64,000 bases of DNA. It comes from Nomia melanderi (lineage: Eukaryota > Arthropoda > Insecta > Hymenoptera > Halictidae). The position numbers were made by a program, and so were the translations under genes. Below, in pieces: positions 27,301-41,500 of this stretch. The number at the start of each line of letters is the position of its first letter. Position 1 is the first letter of the stretch. Location of the stretch: contig NC_135002.1 of assembly GCF_051020985.1 (NCBI RefSeq), forward strand, positions 6,634,001 through 6,698,000. The letters are read 5' to 3'. The notes under the pieces were generated by a model. The model was not told the origin of the DNA and did not search any database. It saw only the letters and a list, made by a program, of their open reading frames with translations.

Positions 27301-29663
27301 CGATACTATTTTAATAATCGATAGAGAATGGATATAGTCTATTATAGGTAGAAAAGATAGATAATTAATTATAAATAGTTCGTGTTACTATATCTTCTAT
27401 TATCTATTGTATATTCTACTAATACCAACACTGAAGTCTGTTCGAGTCTCTTTAGAGAAATTTCTCTTCTGAACACTTACATTGATTACTCATCTTGAGT
27501 GAAAATAACGTCTCGCCCGCACGTGCTCTCCGCGCGAAAATTGATTTTGTACATTATTCTACAAATCTGCCATATCGTGACCAAAATAATCTTCCTATTT
27601 TCATAAGCAAATTTAATTGAACTCGTAACATTACAATCTCCTTTGCGATAACTGTATCCATAAAATTGCAACAAAACTAAGTGACGCGCGCAGGAACATC
27701 CGAGTCATTAATTAATTCAACGTTAATTCTGTTGTACAAGCGATTCGAGAAATATTTCACGTGCAATTGACATATCGCGTTCGAGTTGTCGACGATCAAG
27801 GGTAAAATCCAATCGTCTCGCGATCGCCCGGTCTGAATCGCGCCCTGGACGGAGATCGTCATCCTCTAAGTTCACCCTCGTCACCTGACGATCGGGCTTT
27901 TTCCCGAGCGGCCGAGGGGTGGCTTGATTGGATTTAGTTCTTGGCGATTGAGCCGACCGCTTCATTGCATTAATCCCGTGGCGTTCAATCCGAGAGCGAG
28001 GCAACTTCTTGAAAGGGCTTATTATCAGTCCCTTCGAGGGACGATCGGTCTATTTATCCGCGGGCGGATCAAACACTGCCGTGCAAAGTGGCCCGACGCG
28101 ATAAGAAGCTCCCGATATTTTTAGCGGCGCGGAATCTCCGAGACGATCTATTTTCGGGCACTGCTTTTAGGAACGAAAGCTTCGGGCTTCGTCCGCTCGT
28201 AAAAAGCGAAAAGGTTTTTCGGTTATTCTCGTCTCGGATCTTTGTCGGTGATTGTCCTCGTTACGCTTCAGATCTAATTTTTAATGGGCGATCTTTGACA
28301 GTCAATGTCGGATCTACGTAATAGAAAATTCTTTCCGATCGGCTGGCTAATTGGATCTTTCGTGATATTGAGAAGTTCGCGAGAATTACTTTCTCGAAGG
28401 AGAATCGATGTTTATCTATTATCCACTGACAGGGGAAGTGTATTTTATTTCGCTGCCTGTGGTAAAGTTTTGTAACACGAAGCGATAGAAGATAGTTTTC
28501 TATCGAGTAGTCGATAATATGAAATTGTAAGTACCATTGTGTTTCCAGTGCCAGGAGACTTGTGATCGATTCGGTGCTAGAATAGACTTTTCGAAGGTAA
28601 AAAGTTTAAGTGCCTGTTTGGACGTATAACATGAGAACGTTCGGGACTTCATGGTTCTCCCAAGTTTTTTTACCGGGCACTCTGGGAAACGTTGCAAGAA
28701 GTTCCAAGAATTGTTCCAAGCGATGTCGGCTCTGGATGTCTGTTTCCGTGTGATTAGACTCGGAAAAGGATTCTCGTGGATCGTTGGCAGAAATATAATC
28801 TCCGAAGATTTCATGTGTTTATAAAATATTGGTATATGAAAACATATTGAAACGAAAGATATTCTACAAATTTCGTTATATCAAGAAACTCTTTAATCGC
28901 GGACATGAGTGAGTTATTGATTGAACGTCGTTCAATTTTGTTCCTCGCTGAAGATTAATTGGAGTAAATAAGAAGATTAATGTCATGACGAAAGTATTCA
29001 TAAATTTTCTGTACGGAAGTTTACCTTATCTCGTTTATTTTCCCCGCATAATTTATATTCAAGATGTCTCTGGTGGATTTGTATTTTTGAAGATATATTT
29101 GAACAAGACCGGTGGACGTATCTTACGAATCGAATGAAAAATAGAGACGTCAACCCTCGTTCCTTTGTCGAGAGGAGGGAAAGGAAAAGTAATCGGTTCA
29201 ATAGACGAGGAGATAAAAGGCCTTTCACGTCACCTTGGATTACCACATCGGTCTGGAGGAACAACGATGAATAGTAGCCAAGAATCGTTAATTCGAGTCA
29301 AACTGGCTCGTGGCACGCGCGCGTATCCGAGGGAAAGCGATCGTCTGGATCGTAACTAGATGAAAAGAATCGTAAGTGGTTCGGGAATAATGTTGTACTA
29401 TAGATTCAAAGAACATTTGCCTTCAACGAGATATCGGGGAATTCTCAATAGGGTTCAATGTTGAATTGAAGGGGAAACGAAAGGATTTTTTCTCCCTTTG
29501 CCCGCGCTTTACGTTTCTATCTGACATTACAATGAGCAATCTACAGTTTTAATAAGATGGTAATTTAATTTAAATTATTGTGTGCGGTTTTTAATTGAAA
29601 GTATGACGCAGAGGATGGCAGAATATAGCAGGATATATTGGCATTGTGCTTTTAATTTTAAAT
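24323..29663. other. No gene seen; non-coding DNA
   Basis: No frame exceeds about 107 codons, and none has a recognisable domain. CpG-rich patches lie near 24660-24970 and 27780-28150. A short AT-rich palindromic stretch occurs at about 27285-27420. No promoter, RNA gene or intact transposon is recognised. Confidence 0.5.
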
Positions 29664-29830
29664 TGGAGATCCGAAGATCTGAAAACCTGAAAATCGGAAA
29701 ATTTGAAAAGTTTAATATTTTAATTTGAAAATTTGAAAATTTCAATTTGAAACTTTGGGTTTGAAGCTCTGAAGGTTCGGAAGTTCTAATCTGGAAGTTG
29801 GAAGACCTGTAAATTTGAATAAAAGAATTT
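29664..29830 (+). repeat. Degenerate GAAAATTTG-type octamer repeat
   Basis: Imperfect 8- to 10-bp units (GAAAACCT, GAAAATCG, GAAAATTT, GAAACTTTG, GAAGCTCT, GGAAGTT) run on the + strand. They resemble an aged version of the array at 44.2 kb and the tract at 31.6 kb. No coding signal. Confidence 0.6.
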
Positions 29831-31589
29831 CATCTAGAAGCTGTTCCGAAAATTCTAAACTGTTGTACAATCAACTCATATATCAGTAGTTAAAACATAC
29901 ATCGGAGACGTACCAAGAACGCCAGAGGAACTTTCGCGCACTACTGGAAACTTAATCCACCTGTAAATACTATTTCAAACATTAAAGCATGTACTCGAAA
30001 TATACTGAGAACACAAGCAACGATCCTACCATATTTATACAGCGGAATGTGTAACGAGGTTCGTTCCAGAGGGACGAAACCTCGCGGTAACGTTGCTGGA
30101 CCACGGTAGAATCGAGAAGGAATATTTCACTTTAATGATTCTCCCGAAGTCAGGGCTCCAAGGGGCCCGGCCGATATTCAAATTTCAGTAGCATTGGAAG
30201 AAAAATGATCGTACCGGACCCACAGAAAATAAAGTAGAACCTATATCAACATAAAGACTGAATTCCCTCGCGAATGAAAGTAGTTAGCAATACAATACAA
30301 GGCTGCAATCGAAGTGGCTCAAACCTCAAGTAGAACCTCTCGGTTCCCTAGGCAACTCGTTATTCATCTCTAACGTGTTCAATCAATGTAACCGAGAGTA
30401 ACCAGAAGTAGAGACGCTGATGGGGAAACGGGGGACACAGAGAAGCCGACGGAATGGTCGGTCGTTTCTGTTTGCAGCCGACCCAGATCCGCTCGAAAGT
30501 CGTCCGTTTTTCTTTGATCCCCTTAATTCTCGATAAACGTCCGACGGTACTGCTCCTGGTTCAACGATCCGTCGTGGATTTGTCGGATGTTCTTCGTTCC
30601 CCAAAGGATTCAGTGAAGAGTCTGCGCCGTCGTGGCTCTAGGTACATTGCGGAGATGACAAGTTAGCTTGGCAAAGAAATGTTAGTTTAATTGATGTCCC
30701 GTTGGACCGTGTCTAATACGTTCGAGACGGGAACAATAGTTTCCAAAGTGACCGAATCCTAATCTTCAATTGTAGTTCTCAACTTCCAAGTTGATACTGT
30801 AATTTTCGAGGCGACAATAGTTTCCAAGGTACCGTAGTTCTCAAGGTGATACCGTTCTGAGTTCCAATTCCACAGTTGTCTTGGGAGCACAGTTTCTATG
30901 CGTCCCGAATGTGTCAGATAGTCTTGTCTTTCGGAGTTTCATTATTTTTTATATCGCGAGGCGTCTCTCTTGTCCCTGTGTCGTTCCGCCAGCCGGTTTA
31001 TCATCTCCGCATTGAACACGCAACCTTTGACCGACGGACCGTCGGGATCCGCCACGAAATCCGCTCGGGGCTTTCCGACGAGAAAATTATAGAGACACTC
31101 CGAGTAGGATGATACGAGAGTTTTCAGCGCGCCGCAGTCACCCCGAAAGCGCGCCATTAATAAGAATTACACGGACGAGATGTTTGTTTGAAAGCCGGTG
31201 GCTCGTGTATTTATGGGAGGAGCGTTTATGGCTCCCGGTGGTTCCTCCTTCTGTGCAACCTTGGAACTTGTTGAGTGGAGTTCCTCGAGCGCGGGGGCTG
31301 TTTGCTCTGTTTTGACGGGGTTGTCTCCTCGACGGCGCGGAGACGAACGTCGCCGTCTTGGTCTTAAATTAGCGTGCCACTATTTCGGCTCTGCGGTGAA
31401 ACGGTAGATGAATGATTTATTTTTCTTGGGGTGTTTGAGCTCGGAGAGTAGGTCGAAATTAAGGTAATTCCTTTTCGGCTGGTGATATCGAGCACGGTTT
31501 GCTTATGGTCTGTGCATCGCAGCGTGTTTCTACTTGATGTAAACTGCTGGAGGTGGATCGTGAACTTTAACTTTTAATTTGTACTAATT
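29831..31589. other. No gene seen; contains a diverged ~81-bp duplication
   Basis: ACAATAGTTTCCAA occurs at 30733 and 30814 within related flanks (TCGAGACGG / TCGAGGCG), suggesting an old duplication of about 81 bp. Short frames at 30380-31410 lie on both strands and are unsupported. Confidence 0.45.
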
Positions 31590-31725
31590 TAATATCGTTT
31601 GAAAGTTTGGAAATCTGAAAATTTGATAATTTCAACATTTGGAAACGTGAAAAGTTGAAAATTTGGAAGTTTGAAGGTTTAATGGTTTAGAAATTCTAAA
31701 GTTTGCGAGTATGGGAATTTAAACA
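31590..31725 (+). repeat. Degenerate GAAAATTTG-type octamer repeat
   Basis: Imperfect units such as GAAAGTTTG, GAAAATTT, GAAAAGTT, GGAAGTTT and GAAGGTTT run on the + strand. The tract is the same kind as 29664-29830 and 44212-44878, in the same orientation but more decayed than the latter. Confidence 0.6.
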
Positions 31726-34700
31726 TATTATAGTTCTATGGCACAAATGTCTTCTGCCACTTAATATCGAATTTAATTCGCATAGAACTCAACGTTCTCT
31801 GCATCTCTGAACTTCCTTCCACAGTCCGATAATCATTCGATTTAACAATGGTTATTACCCTATCCAATGTATCCACCAAATAAATGGTTTTCGGAGCTAA
31901 CCGTTCGTGTTTCATTTGTTGCCCGACATTTCGAAATCTGCCTGAGCCCACGCGGTGACCCGACTTCCACAGATAAGGGAGAGGATGGAAAAGTTCAGCC
32001 GGTGTACCGCAATAGCATCTTTCCGAACGAACGTATGCGACGAAACTTTCCGTCGGTGGATCACGGAACTTTTCGACCCGTGGGCAATATCGCGGCATTC
32101 GCGGGACACTTAGACACGTTTGATTCAAACGCCCGTACTATTTTAGACGTCCTCTAGCGAAAGTGTCGCGCACCTTTGAAACTAAAGCACACCTCGTCCC
32201 CACATACCCCGAAGCTGAAAACTTCCGAGCAATCAAACTTAACGTCAAGTTCCTCGTCCCCCGCTCTGCTCGGTGTCCCGCCGCGTGCAACTTCCAGAAT
32301 TAGCCGCGAGTATTTCCACGGGCAACAACAAAGTGTTCGTTACCCGGCCAAGTAATCCTTTTACACGATTAGTCAGCGGCAAATTATTCCGCGGAGATTT
32401 TCATTTGTCAGTAACAACGGGGAACGGTCGCGAAACTTTCTAGCCGGTTATCCTCTTAATTCTACTTTGCGGCGGAACGGATTTCAGATGACAAGGGACT
32501 GGAGTGCAGTTCGAGGAACAGACTAAACTTCAATTACGGAATGTCTCTTTGATTGTAGACGAATTTTGCTTCTCGCGGACAGGTGAAAGGGAAATATAAT
32601 TTCCGCGGAACAGTGTTATAGTTATTTGATTCTCGGAGATGTTTGTCGGCGGGAAGTGACTTTTCGAAGTTCCGGCTAGTTTGAAAATCACCGAGTTATC
32701 AATGAACGCACTCTGAAACTTTCAAATTTCGATTGTTGTCCGCAATGATCGTTGCTTTTCTACTAACAAAAGCTGCAAACGAATGTTCAATCTTTCCTAT
32801 AATTATATTTTGCACTATCTATCATTTCCTATTTTCGCCAAATTACAATCATCCTCAGACATTTGATTAAAAAACGAGTTTCAAGTCGCAGCGAACGATA
32901 GTTCCATAAAGCAAGGAAGACTGATTTTAGGAAGTGAAGCCGAGGGATTCCTGGCTCAGCTCGATATTCCGTATTCCAAACAAACGGGTGAGTCACAAAG
33001 TCGACTCCGTCATCGCGAAAGTCGTCGGGCGATACTCGCACGGGATATCCGGTTATTTCGGAGCCGAACTTCTACAGCCGTCAGACGTACTTCTGAGGCG
33101 ATACGCGGCGTGATTCGACGATGGAAACGTAATTAAAGCCCGCGAAAGCAGGCACGGCCAAGAAGATGGACTATTTATACGCGGGTCTAGGGTTCGCATG
33201 ATAAAGCATTCTCGGAAATTTCATCGGTAGCCGTATTTATAAGCGAGAGACAACGTTCTGGATCGTAAACCCACATGTTACGCTCGACTAATGCGATCCG
33301 ATGGACGTTACAGTTCGCGACGTCTTGTGGTAACTGGTGAAATTCGGTTAATAAAACGGCTCAATGTCGGTTCGCTAGAAATCGATGAAATGCGAGCCAA
33401 GTTTTCGGCGGAACAATCGAGAACACCGAGTAGAATGTGTCCCGTGTTTCTCGAATAATTTGAGGCAATCGGAGCGACGACTTGACCCCCTCGATTTCCC
33501 TTTGGCACGTCATATTTCAATTCTAGCGGAATCGCTGTCCGAAAATTGACCGACTGGTCCGGTCGCCGCGGAATAACTGGGCGACCGATATAGATTCGAT
33601 ATCTGTATCTAAAATAAAATAGGTCGCTGTACTTGTACAAGACGTCCCATTTTAATACATCAACGTTTATACTTGGGATGGTGCACGTCGAATCGATGGA
33701 ACCGGCTTCGCGGGACGAAAGGAATCGACGAGCACGTAGGACCGGCACCGGGTCATTTAAGAATTAATGTTTCGAGTTATATATACTTCATTTTTATCGA
33801 CGAGATGGGAAATACGATGATGCTTAGGAAATACGTGAACGAGTTCGGAGATGATGGAATGGCTCTCGTTTGGCGCTGAAGGAAATTACGGATTTAATTA
33901 ACAATGTAATGCATTGGAATTGTAATACTGAATTGAAATGAATTTCTTTATTTGGAGAGAACGGTTGCGTTGAAGGATAACCGTTGATATTTTACTAATA
34001 ATTCGAAAAGCAGAGGTGTTCCGAGCGCAATATTGCCTGTCGGAAAAACGAAAGCCAAGACGGAACGTCTATTAAAGAAGGTAATCCTATTAGATGCTCG
34101 GAGGGTACAATGAAAAGCACAAGGGATACGTGGTCGTAGGAGCGCAAAAACGAGACAGGCCAAACGAATAATAAAGAATCCCATAAAAATGAATTGTCAC
34201 GTTTATGACTGAAAAGAAAGAATAATCTGGTTTGTTGTTTCACGTATGAGACGCTGGCCGGGCTGTCCTCGGGAAACCACAGCGTCCCACTGTTTTATCA
34301 CTGAAAGTACCGAGCAATTAACGTAATTGACTCGCATTTTATTACGAGAATTGCAGTTTTTAATATTCACGCGTCGCGTTTCGCTTTTTCAATAACAGTA
34401 AAGCAAGGAGCATAAAACGTGCCACGCGAATCCATCCGGCGTTACGAATTACTTGGATAACAGAGACAATATACGTTAATCACAGAATGTTCATCCCCTT
34501 ACCGAATTGCCAGCACATAGTTTCAACGAGCACGAAATAAATCAAAGAAATCGGTGATAAATCAAAAAGCAAAGGATGGAACCATCAACGATCCTCCAAC
34601 GTCGTCAAACTGAATCAGAGCAGAAGTGAGTCGTTACTCAGACGTTCCCACGGAATTTCTGAAGTAAACGTTCATCATTGTGTCGAACAATAAGATCATT

Positions 34701-35225
34701 AGGCCGAAAGGAGCCCGGTGGTTGCGTGCAGCCTCCTCGGTGCGTTTATTTAGGATCCTCTCGAGCATCAGACCCGGCGTTCGCGCAGCAACGCTCGGCT
34801 GAATCGACACGTCGAAGATTAAGCTCGAAGTAGCGCGTCGCGCGAGAGCGTGTGGTTGTTGGAAACGAATCGGCCGGCGGACAATTGCCGGCGATATCGA
34901 TTGCCAGGGTGGAAAGGTTGCCGGAGGTGTCCGCGAAGCTACTTGCATGGCCGGATTGACGCGAGGGAAAACTCAACGGGGCTATTTTGTTCCCCCAGCT
35001 GTTTTGTGTGCGTTGGAATAATATACTTTCAGACCCCCGGCCACTGTTTCAGACACGGCTCGCTAAAAGCCAGCCCCGCTGGCAACAGGCAGCCCGGCGT
35101 GGAAAACGTAGAACGACGATGAAAGGGTATTGCACGTTCGTTCGACGTGCGCCAGCCGCGTCGTCGCTCGTCGACGTAGTATATCCAGCCGGAAAGCACG
35201 GATCGAATTCGATTCCTCTGCGCTC
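31726..35225. other. No gene seen; non-coding DNA
   Basis: The longest frames (31736-32128 and 33308-33748, both minus) show no recognisable domain, no upstream context and no splice structure that I can defend. CpG-rich sequence at 34740-35220 opens others. No intact mobile element was found. Confidence 0.5.
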
Positions 35226-35560
35226 CTTTCGTTTCGCTTTTTCTCTATCAGAGATTTTTGAATCTGATTGGAAAGGCAGTTTTTAAGTTACGTGTTTTTG
35301 ATTTTTTCATTGGAGTTCGTTTGATTGACTAGGAGTTAGGGTACTTCGATTTGTTGATGAGAGATTTGTGCTTGGAGCAGGAATTCAGTTTCTCCGTAGC
35401 ACTTTCGTTTCGCCTTCTCTCTGTCGGGGATTTTTGAATTTCATTGAAGAGATAGGTTTTAGATTACGCACTTATTTTTGGAGTTTGTTTTATTATATGA
35501 GAAGTAGGGTACTTTGATCTGTTGTTGAAAGAGTGCTTGGAGAATGAAGTGTTGATCTTG
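35226..35560. repeat. Diverged 2 x ~176 bp tandem duplication
   Basis: The first copy begins CTTTCGTTTCGCTTTTTCTC at 35226 and the second CTTTCGTTTCGCCTTCTCTC at 35402. Matching landmarks follow in order in both: GATTTTTGAAT, a GGAGTT segment, AGGGTACTT(C/T)GAT and GTGCTTGGAG. Substitutions and small indels show that the duplication is old. There is no coding signal. Confidence 0.75.
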
Positions 35561-38500
35561 TTCGAGAGAATAGGTCTTCGATTGGCAATGTTATTGCTCG
35601 GTAGTCGATGTACGAATATTTAGTGACAATTCGAAGCCAGAATTGATAAATTAAAATGCACTTGTTTCCTAAGTACGCGATTCAGAGATAAAGAATCCGA
35701 ATCGCGAAGGGTTGTAAAAATGTCGGTACGACAATGCATATTTAAATGAAACACGGCAAGATATATAATAAAAAATTTATAGTGTCCCATAACTATGGGT
35801 ACAGGCACACGTACGTCCATTTTAAACGGAGAAGTGGGTCAAAAATATAAAATCAAGCTTCCTCCCCGGCTTATTTCATATTCAACGAAAATCCAGCTCG
35901 GACTTTTTCCTGCGACGCATGTTGCGAGGCATTCTACAGGTTAGGAGCTAAATAAAGCGTGGTAATTTATTTTCTTCGATATCTTTCAAGATATTCTATA
36001 TCGAGCACGGATATAGCCAAGCTAAATCATCCTTTTACATCGCAATATTTATTTTTACTTTCATCGGCCATTTATTATCATTAAAGGGAACGAAAATATT
36101 CCGAAGAAAAAATATTCCACTCTACACCGCGAAACAACGAATTCCTTTGAAACCGGACGCGTTACGTTGAATTTCTCGATCCTACTCACAGCACGATTAC
36201 CTTAATGTCAAAGCGCGAAAGAAGATACCCAGATTCGAAGCGAAAAAAAAACAAGAAATCAGAGGCGATAGGTCATTTTCCGTAGAATACGGATCGTGGT
36301 TGATTGAGTGGTCCGCTTTTACCGCGTTTCGCTCTGTTTCGTTTCTTTCTCGCAACGGAAACGAATGAACGGGAACTATTTCCGCACGGCGGCGGCGGCG
36401 GCGGCGGTGGTTCACTGGTCGATAAAGTGTTCGCAGCACGTTGCCTTCGCCGGCAATCGATCGAGGTGGCAACGGGGCGTTGCGGGAACTTCATTTCTCT
36501 TCGACGGCGTGTGGTGCCGTTGAAAAATAAAAGTCAGTCTCGGGGAAAGCGACGCGTCGCAACGCGGAAACGAGTGGGCCGACCGCGGACCGACGTCTTC
36601 GTAATTCGCGTAACAATGGCCGCTCTCACGCGCCGGCAAATTAGAAGAATGCGAGCCGGAACTTCTTCCTCTCGCGAGTTTCGAAGTGTTCGCCGGGACA
36701 AGTTCAGAACGTCGGAGTCGATCGTTTTCAGTGCCGACCGGGTTAATGGCTTTAGACGGTTCGACTGATTCTTAGTTCCCGATCGTGCACGTCCGTTGGA
36801 CTTTGCCGATCGAGCTTGGAGAAGGATAATTAAAGATAGATTGCTCCACTTTCTATTTTAGCTCGTTGTCTTTTGATATTTTGTTGGACACGATGAACAT
36901 TTCGAGTAGAGGACGATAGATGTGAATGCTATAGTTATTTCAGATAAAATGGCACGATATATTTCTGTTATTAATCTTTCATGTTCGGAGTGAATGTGGA
37001 TCGAAATAGATGAACGTGGATCTTTCTTTTGTCAGGGAATTATGTAACGGTGAAATAATATGCAGCGATACAATTCTGGTGAACGTAGTTGTAGGCGAAA
37101 TTATAGTTTATAGGGTAAAGAACATTTTAAACGAAGTTTATATTGCAGGGAATATTTTGATTAGAGTTTATAGCGAAAGGAATATTTATCTTACTATTTG
37201 GATATTTACCCTCGCCTAATGTTCACCGAACAATCCACTTACAAGCGAAAAAGGCCATTTTTCAGCGCCAACTTAGTTAATGATCGAATATCTAAGTAAT
37301 AATTGAATATTATCAACTCGATTTCTGTATCGTGAACTTCGTCGCTTCGGATAAACGAACGACTCGAACTTGAAACTTCTTCGAGGAACATAAGCTTGAT
37401 TAATGATTATCAAAATCCTACTCGATACACCATCGACCGACGTTCAATTCCGGTTCAACGGAAGCGAACAGTTTCGCTGAAATGTTGAAACCACGTCGTC
37501 CGTTGGCCCATTCTTTATCGCCCGCCATATTTTCGCATGCACACGCTTCGGTGGGTGCGGTAATAAGGGAACGTTACAGACCATTATACGGTTATGAATG
37601 CGGAGGCGGTTATAAAAACGGGCCAGTGTCTAAATGGAGCTCCGCGGCGAAGCCGTGTTGCTGCTGTTGCCGAGTTTTGTTGCGACTACGCGTCGGTGTT
37701 ACGTCCATGCCCCCGCCGAAAGTGTTCGCGATCCGCGGAACGAATTTAATTCCTCGGGGGAATCGAAATTGTAACTTCTTCTTACTCCTGACAGGCTTGC
37801 AACTGGGTTGCGAGTATTTATGCGAGTCTGCTGTTTTCTGCGCGAGCTCCGGATGAAGTATTAATTCGGTTCAAGCCTCTGCTACTCGTTAACGCGTTCC
37901 GTGGCACGTGTATTTTTAATGGATACATGGTCATAGATAGTGGTATACGTTACAAAGCAGTGAACACATAAAGAAGCAATATCAAATTGCAAAAAAGTCA
38001 TCAAATACCTGAATATAACTTATTATTTTACTTAAAAAATCAATACAGTTGATAAGCAAATGGTACTTACAATGTATTATTAATCATTATTAATCATCTT
38101 ATTAACAGAAAGGTAACTACAGAATAATACCTAATATACAAGAAAATAACTTGGTAGAAATCTATTGAAATGTATTTGGTGAGAAAGATAAGAATCATTT
38201 GGAGGATCTAATTACAAAAATATCAATATTTATACATATCTGTATTGTAGATATATACAGTCGTTATATTAACGTGTATAGATTCCTACCAGTTGATACG
38301 TTCATATCTGCAATAAATTCTTTCCACCAAATTCGATGCTTTTATCGGGGCCGCAGTAAGTAATGGCATCACCCACGCAATTTCTATTCAATGGCAAACA
38401 GTGCGGCATCCGCGTCTGCCGCTCGCTGTCCAACTGTGTCGAAATTGCAACCCTGCAGAGAGAAGTTCCTGGTTCTTCTCGGCAGGAGTGGCACTCGCGC

Positions 38501-41500
38501 TGCCCCTGCCTTCTTCCTCGCCTCTCGTACGCTTTTCCGCCGTTCCCTTCGCTTCCGTTTTTTCCGACCCCTCGACGGGGATGCCGACTAGAGCTTCCTC
38601 GGGAAAGTGCGCGTACACATTGCAGCCACTCGCGAGAGTGGCGGCCGTAGTGTCGGATTCTTTTCCAGGGGAGCTTGGAAAACATTTCGTCGGATACGCC
38701 TTGTCTAGCAGGGGATCGGTCGGACACTAGAGAAAGAAGGAGAAAGGTGCCGGGTAAATGGCGAATAGTGCGCGCTAATTAATTAGTATGGGCTGACTAA
38801 TAAGGAGAGCTTATTAGAATCGAGGGTAGCTGACTCTTCGGGGTAATAATTCCGAGTAAGAAATTTAAACGAAATTGAAATTTACTACCTGTTTAATATC
38901 GGGATGAGTGTAACGGTTTATTAATTTATTAACTTACCAATTCATCCGTGGAGATTTGAGAATGATTGACTATCTATAAGATTCACGTAAATTAACTATG
39001 TATCGAGATAAAATTATTGAGATGTTTGAAGGGAATTATCATTGTCGAGGGATGAACAGTGTCGTTAAGGTTCCTTTCATTTTTCATCGTCTGACAATTC
39101 ATTGTGCCACCTGTATTAAATGAGTTGCTGCGAAAAATGTTTCACGGGATAGAAAGGCAAACAAGAAGATTCAGAAATACGGGCACGCAATTTATGAAAT
39201 TGCATAAACTCGAGAAACAGCGAGGGGCCGCGAGTTACGTGTTCCAGGAGCGCCGGCAGCCGCAAGAAGCATTACAGAAATTGAGATACGCGCTGCCCCC
39301 GAAGACTTTTTCGCCGGGTGCATCCATTCGGTGAACGTCTTAATCTAAAAAGGGCACCAATCTAATCCGAACGTAGTTTCGTCGTGGAACATGTTCCAGG
39401 ATCGCGCAGCATTTTGCTTGTAATACAAGAGGCGTTTCGGTGCGCGTGTTCGTGTATCGACGAAGGAGTGTTCTATACATGATTGGCTCGAGAGTCGTGG
39501 AATCGCGAGAGCTTCCCGACGAAATCCTGAGGAATTGATCCTTTGATCCTCCCAATCGAGCCTGCGCGGGGGAAACTCGGAAGGACATAAAAGAAACCAA
39601 TTGTCTGAGGGTACACACAGAATTGACTAAGCGAATACAAACGAATAGCAATCCGTTATCCTGGGATTCTAAAATATTTGTGTTTTAACGGGATCATAAA
39701 GGCACCGGCAAATGTTAGAGATTCATTAGCAAGACTTACGGAACGAGGTCCGACCCATATTGAATTTTATAAAGATTATTTGGTAAATTTTCGTTTTCCA
39801 TTTGGTTGATCGTTTAATTTTAATTTCCAAGAACTAAACGAGGGAATATCAATTTTCCTCGGAACGATAGAACGAACTGTACATCGAACGTTCGTAAATC
39901 TTGTGTTAAACTTCCGCGTGCAACCGCTACGCGTATTTCATTCGTAATGCAATCGCAGCTGCGAAAAACCGGTAGTAATGAACTTAGCATCGTGATTATA
40001 TTGAGTTACTCGGGAGGTTCTCGTCGACTTTCCAGCAATTAAGAACGTCTTATATTTTATTGTTGGTACTTCGTTATTCCGTATGGTACTCGTGGTGGTT
40101 CCGACGAACCCTCCTTATATTCGGTGCAATTTGAGAACTACCCTCCGCCATAACGTTTGATATTGTCGGTAATAAATCCGTCTAAGGAAAGCTGGTTGAG
40201 ACTACGGTAAGCAGGAAACGACGCTGGCGACGTAAAGGTTTTATTATCATTCAGTTTTTTGACGGCGGTTTCTTGAAATTAGACGCAGAGATAAATTAGA
40301 GTCATGCGTCACACGGTCCCCGAACCTCGTAAAGTCTCGCGAAATAATTACGGGCACTGCCCGAAAAGGAAAAACAGCGAACGCGTATAAAATGTGACGT
40401 TTAAAAGCTCGAGCATGGTGATAAACGCGGGATTAATTTCGACGAGATGAAGAACGTCATAAACGATGCTTCTAAAAATAATTAATCGAGCGCACAAACA
40501 GCCTATTAAAGCGATTCGGAACGGAACGTTGAAAAAATGCGTGGCGTGTGGTTTTCAGCGAAAATTCTTCGCCCTGTGGTTTCTTAAGAAATTTTAGTGC
40601 CAGTCAAGGTCTCTAATTGTAAGGGAATAATTAAGAAGGGGAAAGGAATATAATGAGCAGTGTATGAATTAAGAATACGATCCACTAATTAACGTCGAAA
40701 TTTCCTTACGCCCGGAACGTCGAGCCGAAAATCTCGACCTGGTCCACGCTGCTTCATCAAAATCTAGCTGCAGCGCCGAGACAATGAATAAACCAGGCAC
40801 GCACTAATGAGTACGGGCACAGGAACATAAGCAAGAAATTTCCGGCTGTAGAAGGGCTCATGAATAACAATGGTTCCCCAGATGGCGTTTGTCGAATCTA
40901 GCCGCGAAGAACGGCCGCCATGTTGCGACTACCGCCGTATATAATTAACACATTCATTGCCGGTGCAACTGATCGAGCCCATTGACACTGACATGGAAAT
41001 TGTCAGTTGAATAGTTTTCACTGTCGATGAGACCGGATAGTCTGATATTGTTTTTCCATATAATAGTATTACAACGTACTATATAATATTCATTAGTTAG
41101 CAATTAAAAAGACTTCCAAATATGCTTCTAATCACAAAAGTCAGCAATCAATCTGTCAATGAACGGATAGATCTTTGAGCAAATGAAAACTTTCTCAATG
41201 TGATATAAAAATATAAAAATAAACTAGTGACTGATCTCTACTCTTAACAATCTTAATAATTTCTCTACTTTCTATTCCATTCATCCCCTATTTTTGATGT
41301 ATTTATAAAATCAGTTGTCCATCAAATTAGAAGCGCGTCGCGTCGAGACTCGATTCGTTAAAAATACTCAAACCCACGCCGGGTCGAGTCGATGACCCGT
41401 TTCATTATGCACATTTTCCCCATATCACTCCGCCGACTTCTCGATTCACGTTTGATCGACGTTGATTTGATTTAGATGGGTATTTCCGGCGACGACATAG

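Noticed and set aside
36304..36768. 154-codon frame with poly-Gly
   Set aside because: Opened by a CGG run and CpG-rich DNA; competing frames on both strands cover the same bases.
38302..38730. Paired long frames on both strands
   Set aside because: Mirror-image open frames in CpG-rich sequence are typical of missing stop codons; neither translation resembles a protein.
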